This document shows positions 6,180 through 8,294 of a DNA stretch of 8,294 nt, piece by piece. Position 1 is the stretch's first letter; each line of letters begins with the position of its first letter. Source of the stretch: Nitrospiraceae bacterium. Its GTDB lineage: Bacteria > Nitrospirota > Thermodesulfovibrionia > Thermodesulfovibrionales > Dissulfurispiraceae. The DNA lies in the NCBI GenBank assembly GCA_003170655.1, contig PMYY01000142.1:1-8294 (forward strand), written 5' to 3'. Below the pieces are notes generated by a model. The model worked only from the letters and a program-made list of their open reading frames with translations. It had not been told where the DNA came from and made no database searches. The position numbers and the translations under genes are program-made.

Positions 6180-7742
6180 TCACTTCCGGGCTTCCGCGAC
6201 CCGTACCTTTCTCCCTTTTACAACCATATCATTAAGCGATCCGATTATACTATCCGCAAATTCTTCCGGCACCTCTACAAAGGTGAACTTGTCAAGGACG
6301 CGCACATTTACAATCTTTCTTTGCGGTATGTTCGCTTCAGAAGCGATGGAATTGACTATATCGGTCACATTTATTTTGTCCATACGGCCGATGGTCATAA
6401 AGAGGCGAACCCTGCCGCCTGTCCTCTCTTCGCGGTCCCGGTCCCGGTCGCGGGACGGCATTTCACTCGGCAGCTCTCCGTAAGCCGCAAAAAGCGCAGC
6501 AGCAGCAATATCTTCCAAGCTGTATCGCCCTGAAAGGTCCTTTATGATACCAGCATATCCTGCATGTTTGTTAGCATCTATCAATTCCGACAAGGAGGAT
6601 TCAATATTCTTCAGCTGCGCAGCTGCGGCTTCTTTTTGTGAAGGCAGCTTCTCCCTACCTATAGTAGTCTGGGCCTTCCTCTCGATCTGTCTCAAAAATG
6701 AATACTCACGTGGTGTCACAAGGGTTATGGCAATGCCGGATTTACCAGCCCGGCCCGTCCTGCCTATCCTGTGAATATAATTATCGGGGTTTTGAGGAAT
6801 GCTAAAATTGAAAACATGAGTCACATTTTGGATATCGAGACCGCGCGCTGCTACATCAGTTGCTACGAGAATTTCGATCAGCCCTTTTCTGAATTTACCC
6901 ATTACCTCTTCCCGCCGGGCCTGGGAAAAGTCCCCATGAAGTGCATCAGCATTGTACCCCATATGCTGGAGTTTCTGGCTCACCTCATCGACATCTCTTT
7001 TAGTGTGACAAAAAACGATGGCGAGAGACGGGTCTTCCACATCCAGCAACCGAGCAAGTGCATTTAACTTGTCTTCATTCCTGACTTCATAAAAAACCTG
7101 TTTGATTTTCGGGACAATCATATTGCCCGGATTGACCCTGATCTTTTCAGGTTTCTTCATGTATTTCTTCGATATGGTAATAATCGTCTCAGGCATAGTC
7201 GCTGAAAAAAGAAGTGTCTGCCTTTCAGGCGGAGTCTGCTTCAAGATAGTCTCGATATCTTCGATAAATCCCATGTCCAGCATCTCGTCAGCCTCGTCTA
7301 GAACGACGATCTTCAGGTCGGAAAGAGAAAAAGTCTTCCTGTTGATATGGTCCATAATTCGACCGGGTGTCCCCACAACCACATCAACTCCTCGCCGGAA
7401 AGCCCTGATTTGCGTGTCGATCGATTTACCGCCATATACCGGAAGCACCTGAAGCTTTTTATACAGGCAGATGTTGCTGATCTCTTCGGCCACCTGTACG
7501 GCAAGTTCACGGGTCGGCTCGAGTATAAGAGCAAACGGCTTTTTCGAGCGCTGAAACATCTCGGCAATAGGTATGCCGAAGGCTGCGGTCTTGCCTGTTC
7601 CTGTCTGGGCCTGACCGATCACATCCAAACCATTCATAATTGCTGGAATGGCTGACACCTGAATAGGTGTCGGTTCCTCAAAGCCGAGCTTTGAAAGGGA
7701 TTTATAAGTCTCTTTGCTGAGTGAAAACTCTTCAAACCTCAT
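6180..7742 (-). CDS. deaD: DEAD-box ATP-dependent RNA helicase, DeaD/CsdA type
   Basis: Unwinds short RNA duplexes with ATP, typically in ribosome assembly, cold adaptation and mRNA turnover. In the 520-residue protein the motifs appear in order: Q motif (FEEPTPIQ, 21-28), motif I AQTGTGKT (45-52), Ia PTRELA (76-81), TPGR (125-128), DEAD (149-152), SAT (180-182), ARGLDI (299-304) and HRIGRTGRAG (324-333). The C-terminal domain (about 444-518, RVRLFMTIGRMDKI onwards) looks like the DbpA-type RNA-binding fold shared by DeaD/CsdA. It is joined by a short charged RDRDRDREER linker encoded by a small hexamer repeat. The frame stays open to a TTG at 7760, but GGAG nine bases before the ATG at 7742 makes that ATG the likely start. 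The symbol is by family; a CshA-like role is equally possible. Confidence 0.94.
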   Translation of the reverse strand: MRFEEFSLSKETYKSLSKLGFEEPTPIQVSAIPAIMNGLDVIGQAQTGTGKTAAFGIPIAEMFQRSKKPFALILEPTRELAVQVAEEISNICLYKKLQVLPVYGGKSIDTQIRAFRRGVDVVVGTPGRIMDHINRKTFSLSDLKIVVLDEADEMLDMGFIEDIETILKQTPPERQTLLFSATMPETIITISKKYMKKPEKIRVNPGNMIVPKIKQVFYEVRNEDKLNALARLLDVEDPSLAIVFCHTKRDVDEVSQKLQHMGYNADALHGDFSQARREEVMGKFRKGLIEILVATDVAARGLDIQNVTHVFNFSIPQNPDNYIHRIGRTGRAGKSGIAITLVTPREYSFLRQIERKAQTTIGREKLPSQKEAAAAQLKNIESSLSELIDANKHAGYAGIIKDLSGRYSLEDIAAAALFAAYGELPSEMPSRDRDRDREERTGGRVRLFMTIGRMDKINVTDIVNSIASEANIPQRKIVNVRVLDKFTFVEVPEEFADSIIGSLNDMVVKGRKVRVAEARK

Positions 7743-7785
7743 GATCTTTATCTCCAACAAGCATTAATCGTCCCGACAAATCGAG

Positions 7786-7818
7786 AAGTATACTGATAAA
7801 TTATATACATAAGTATAC
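7786..7818 (-). promoter_or_regulatory. Candidate helicase promoter flanked by GTATACTT repeats
   Basis: On the minus strand GTATACTT occurs twice (7818-7811 and 7793-7786), 25 bases apart, and the core GTATAC is itself palindromic. Between them is a perfect TATAAT (7805-7800), which predicts a transcript starting near 7793 and a leader of about 50 bases before the helicase ATG. No good -35 box is visible at 16-18 bases. The repeats could be an operator overlapping the promoter, or could pair with each other in RNA. Confidence 0.35.
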
Positions 7819-7985
7819 CTCCAGCCGTCATAAAAAGGAAGAAAAAGCACTATTTTTTCTTGAATTGACGCACACCGACATCCTCCTTGTATTTGTTCTG
7901 CCTGCGTCGTCTTTATCAAGCATTCTCCTTTTGGGACTTGCATCACATTCTCAGTTAAGAAACATCAATGTTTTCTTCATCCTGG

Positions 7986-8014
7986 TTGAGATGACTCGAT
8001 TTAATAGCTCTAAT
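7986..8014 (+). promoter_or_regulatory. Candidate plus-strand promoter for a non-coding transcript
   Basis: TTGAGA (7986-7991) and TCTAAT (8009-8014), each five of six to sigma-70 consensus, are separated by exactly 17 bases. Transcription would start near 8021. No open reading frame of note follows on this strand before the terminator at 8242-8270. Confidence 0.45.
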
Positions 8015-8077
8015 GCATCAGATTGATCAGTCCTGCTCTTTAAGATGCTTGTGTCTATGAAAAGGGCTAAGTGTCAT

Positions 8078-8122
8078 CAACATTCTCGCCGCCTAAAAGG
8101 CGAGATTCCCAGCTTCCGACAC
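8078..8122 (-). repeat. IS200/IS605 (IS1341/TnpB)-type right-end-like repeat, copy 2
   Basis: A 45-base near copy of the repeat at 743-787, in the same orientation, sharing CATTCTC, GCCTAAAAGGCGAG and TTCCGACAC. Its stem is cleaner than copy 1: TCTCGCC (8084-8090) with GGCGAGA (8099-8105). It is additionally enclosed by GTGTC/GACAC (8071-8075 and 8118-8122). No transposase remnant is recognisable around it in the window. At the element tip the minus strand reads ATG-TTGA rather than the ATG-TCAA of copy 1, so the cleavage tetranucleotide is not conserved here. Confidence 0.5.
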
Positions 8123-8237
8123 CTAACAATGCTCGACATCTTATGCAACGAGGGACCCGAGTGTTGATTCTGTTATGGTTTTTTGCATGGCAGGTGATCA
8201 GCCAATCGTAAAATAAACAACTTTTTACAAGTTATAG

Positions 8238-8270
8238 AAAAGGCAGGGTCGTTAGACCGTGCCTTTTTTT
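8238..8270 (+). terminator. Strong intrinsic terminator, possibly bidirectional
   Basis: GGCAGGGTC (8242-8250) pairs with GACCGTGCC (8255-8263) around GTTA with a single G-G mismatch, preceded by AAAA and followed by seven T residues. On the minus strand the same hairpin is followed by only four T residues, so it works best for plus-strand transcription. No plus-strand protein gene ends here within the window. It may end the candidate non-coding RNA or serve a minus-strand gene entering from the right. Confidence 0.75.
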
Positions 8271-8294
8271 CTATATATTGCTCGTTCTAATATA

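Larger units (their letters stand above)
8021..8270 (+). ncRNA. Possible structured non-coding RNA of about 250 bases
   Basis: This span runs from the predicted start of the promoter at 7986-8014 to a T-tract terminator. Nested complementary pairs lie within it. TGATCA plus CCTGC (8024-8036, two-base bulge) pairs with GCAGG plus TGATCA (8190-8200). Inside that, TAAGATG (8041-8047) pairs with CATCTTA (8137-8143), then GTGTC (8071-8075) with GACAC (8118-8122), then TCTCGCC (8084-8090) with GGCGAGA (8099-8105). The central part is the second IS605-end-like repeat, so some of the pairing comes from that palindrome. I considered 6S RNA because of the size and closing stem but could not match its conserved features. 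Transcription is an inference. Confidence 0.35.
7743..8294. other. Gene-free stretch upstream of the helicase
   Basis: These 552 bases hold no convincing protein gene. From left to right there is the helicase ribosome-binding site and promoter region, then about 165 bases (7820-7985) with only A/T-rich small hairpins (for example 7839-7861 and 7957-7977). Next come the plus-strand promoter, the second IS605-end-like repeat, and the terminator at 8238-8270. The last bases are AT-rich with nothing recognisable. Confidence 0.6.

Noticed and set aside
7743..7760. Longer helicase start at TTG 7760, six codons upstream.
   Set aside because: GGAG is positioned for the ATG at 7742, and the extra residues do not belong to the family N-terminus (the MRFEEF region starts the alignment).
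7839..7861. AAGAAAAA/TTTTTCTT hairpin as an intrinsic terminator.
   Set aside because: The stem is entirely A/T apart from one G-C pair, with no stable GC part. It lies in the upstream region of the helicase with no clear gene to terminate.
7764..7946. A 60-codon minus-strand open frame just upstream of the helicase gene.
   Set aside because: It has a weak start context, unconvincing composition (a run of aromatic residues at its end) and no recognised family. It also overlaps the candidate helicase promoter. A leader peptide is possible but unsupported.
743..8122. The two repeats as ends of one composite transposon carrying the 7.3 kb block.
   Set aside because: Both are right-end-like and in the same orientation. 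The genes between are housekeeping types, and no transposase is present.
8021..8207. 6S RNA as the identity of the candidate small RNA.
   Set aside because: Length and a closing stem fit, but I could not place the conserved central bubble, and the middle is an IS605-like repeat.

Overview
This window looks like ordinary chromosomal DNA of a free-living, probably anaerobic bacterium of mid GC content. Reading-frame content (frequent ATA and AGG/AGA codons), the short 427-residue ThiC and the thiS-thiG-thiE-thiC order fit a Desulfobacterota- or Nitrospirota-like lineage. That placement is an inference from style, not an identification. There is no phage, plasmid, CRISPR, tRNA or rRNA signature.

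Layout. A small HD-domain phosphohydrolase gene (194-745, plus strand) is preceded by a GC-rich leader that can fold strongly. It converges on a block of minus-strand genes that fills the rest of the window. Read in the direction of transcription (right to left), these are a DEAD-box RNA helicase of the DeaD/CsdA type (7742-6180), an OmpR-family response regulator (6089-5415), its membrane sensor histidine kinase (5302-4031), and the thiamine operon thiS-thiG-thiE-thiC (3835-901). The thiamine operon has its own promoter and a TPP riboswitch with a clear intrinsic terminator and a recognisable antiterminator pairing.

How the genes work together. ThiS and ThiG build the thiazole ring, ThiC makes the pyrimidine, and ThiE joins the two phosphorylated halves into thiamine phosphate. 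ThiF, a ThiH/ThiO-type glycine enzyme, ThiD and ThiL are not in the window and must come from elsewhere. Excess thiamine diphosphate should shut the operon down by premature termination. The kinase and regulator form a cognate two-component pair of unknown signal. The helicase is a general RNA-remodelling enzyme and probably has no functional tie to its neighbours.

Less ordinary parts. Two roughly 45-base, same-orientation copies of a palindromic sequence resembling the right end of IS200/IS605 (IS1341/TnpB) elements lie at 743-787 and 8078-8122, with no transposase gene beside either. The first copy abuts and supplies the stop codon of the HD gene. The 552-base gene-free stretch at the right end (7743-8294) holds the helicase promoter region, the second repeat copy, and a plus-strand promoter-to-terminator unit that could be a non-coding RNA of about 250 bases. 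I did not find a convincing multi-gene undescribed system here.
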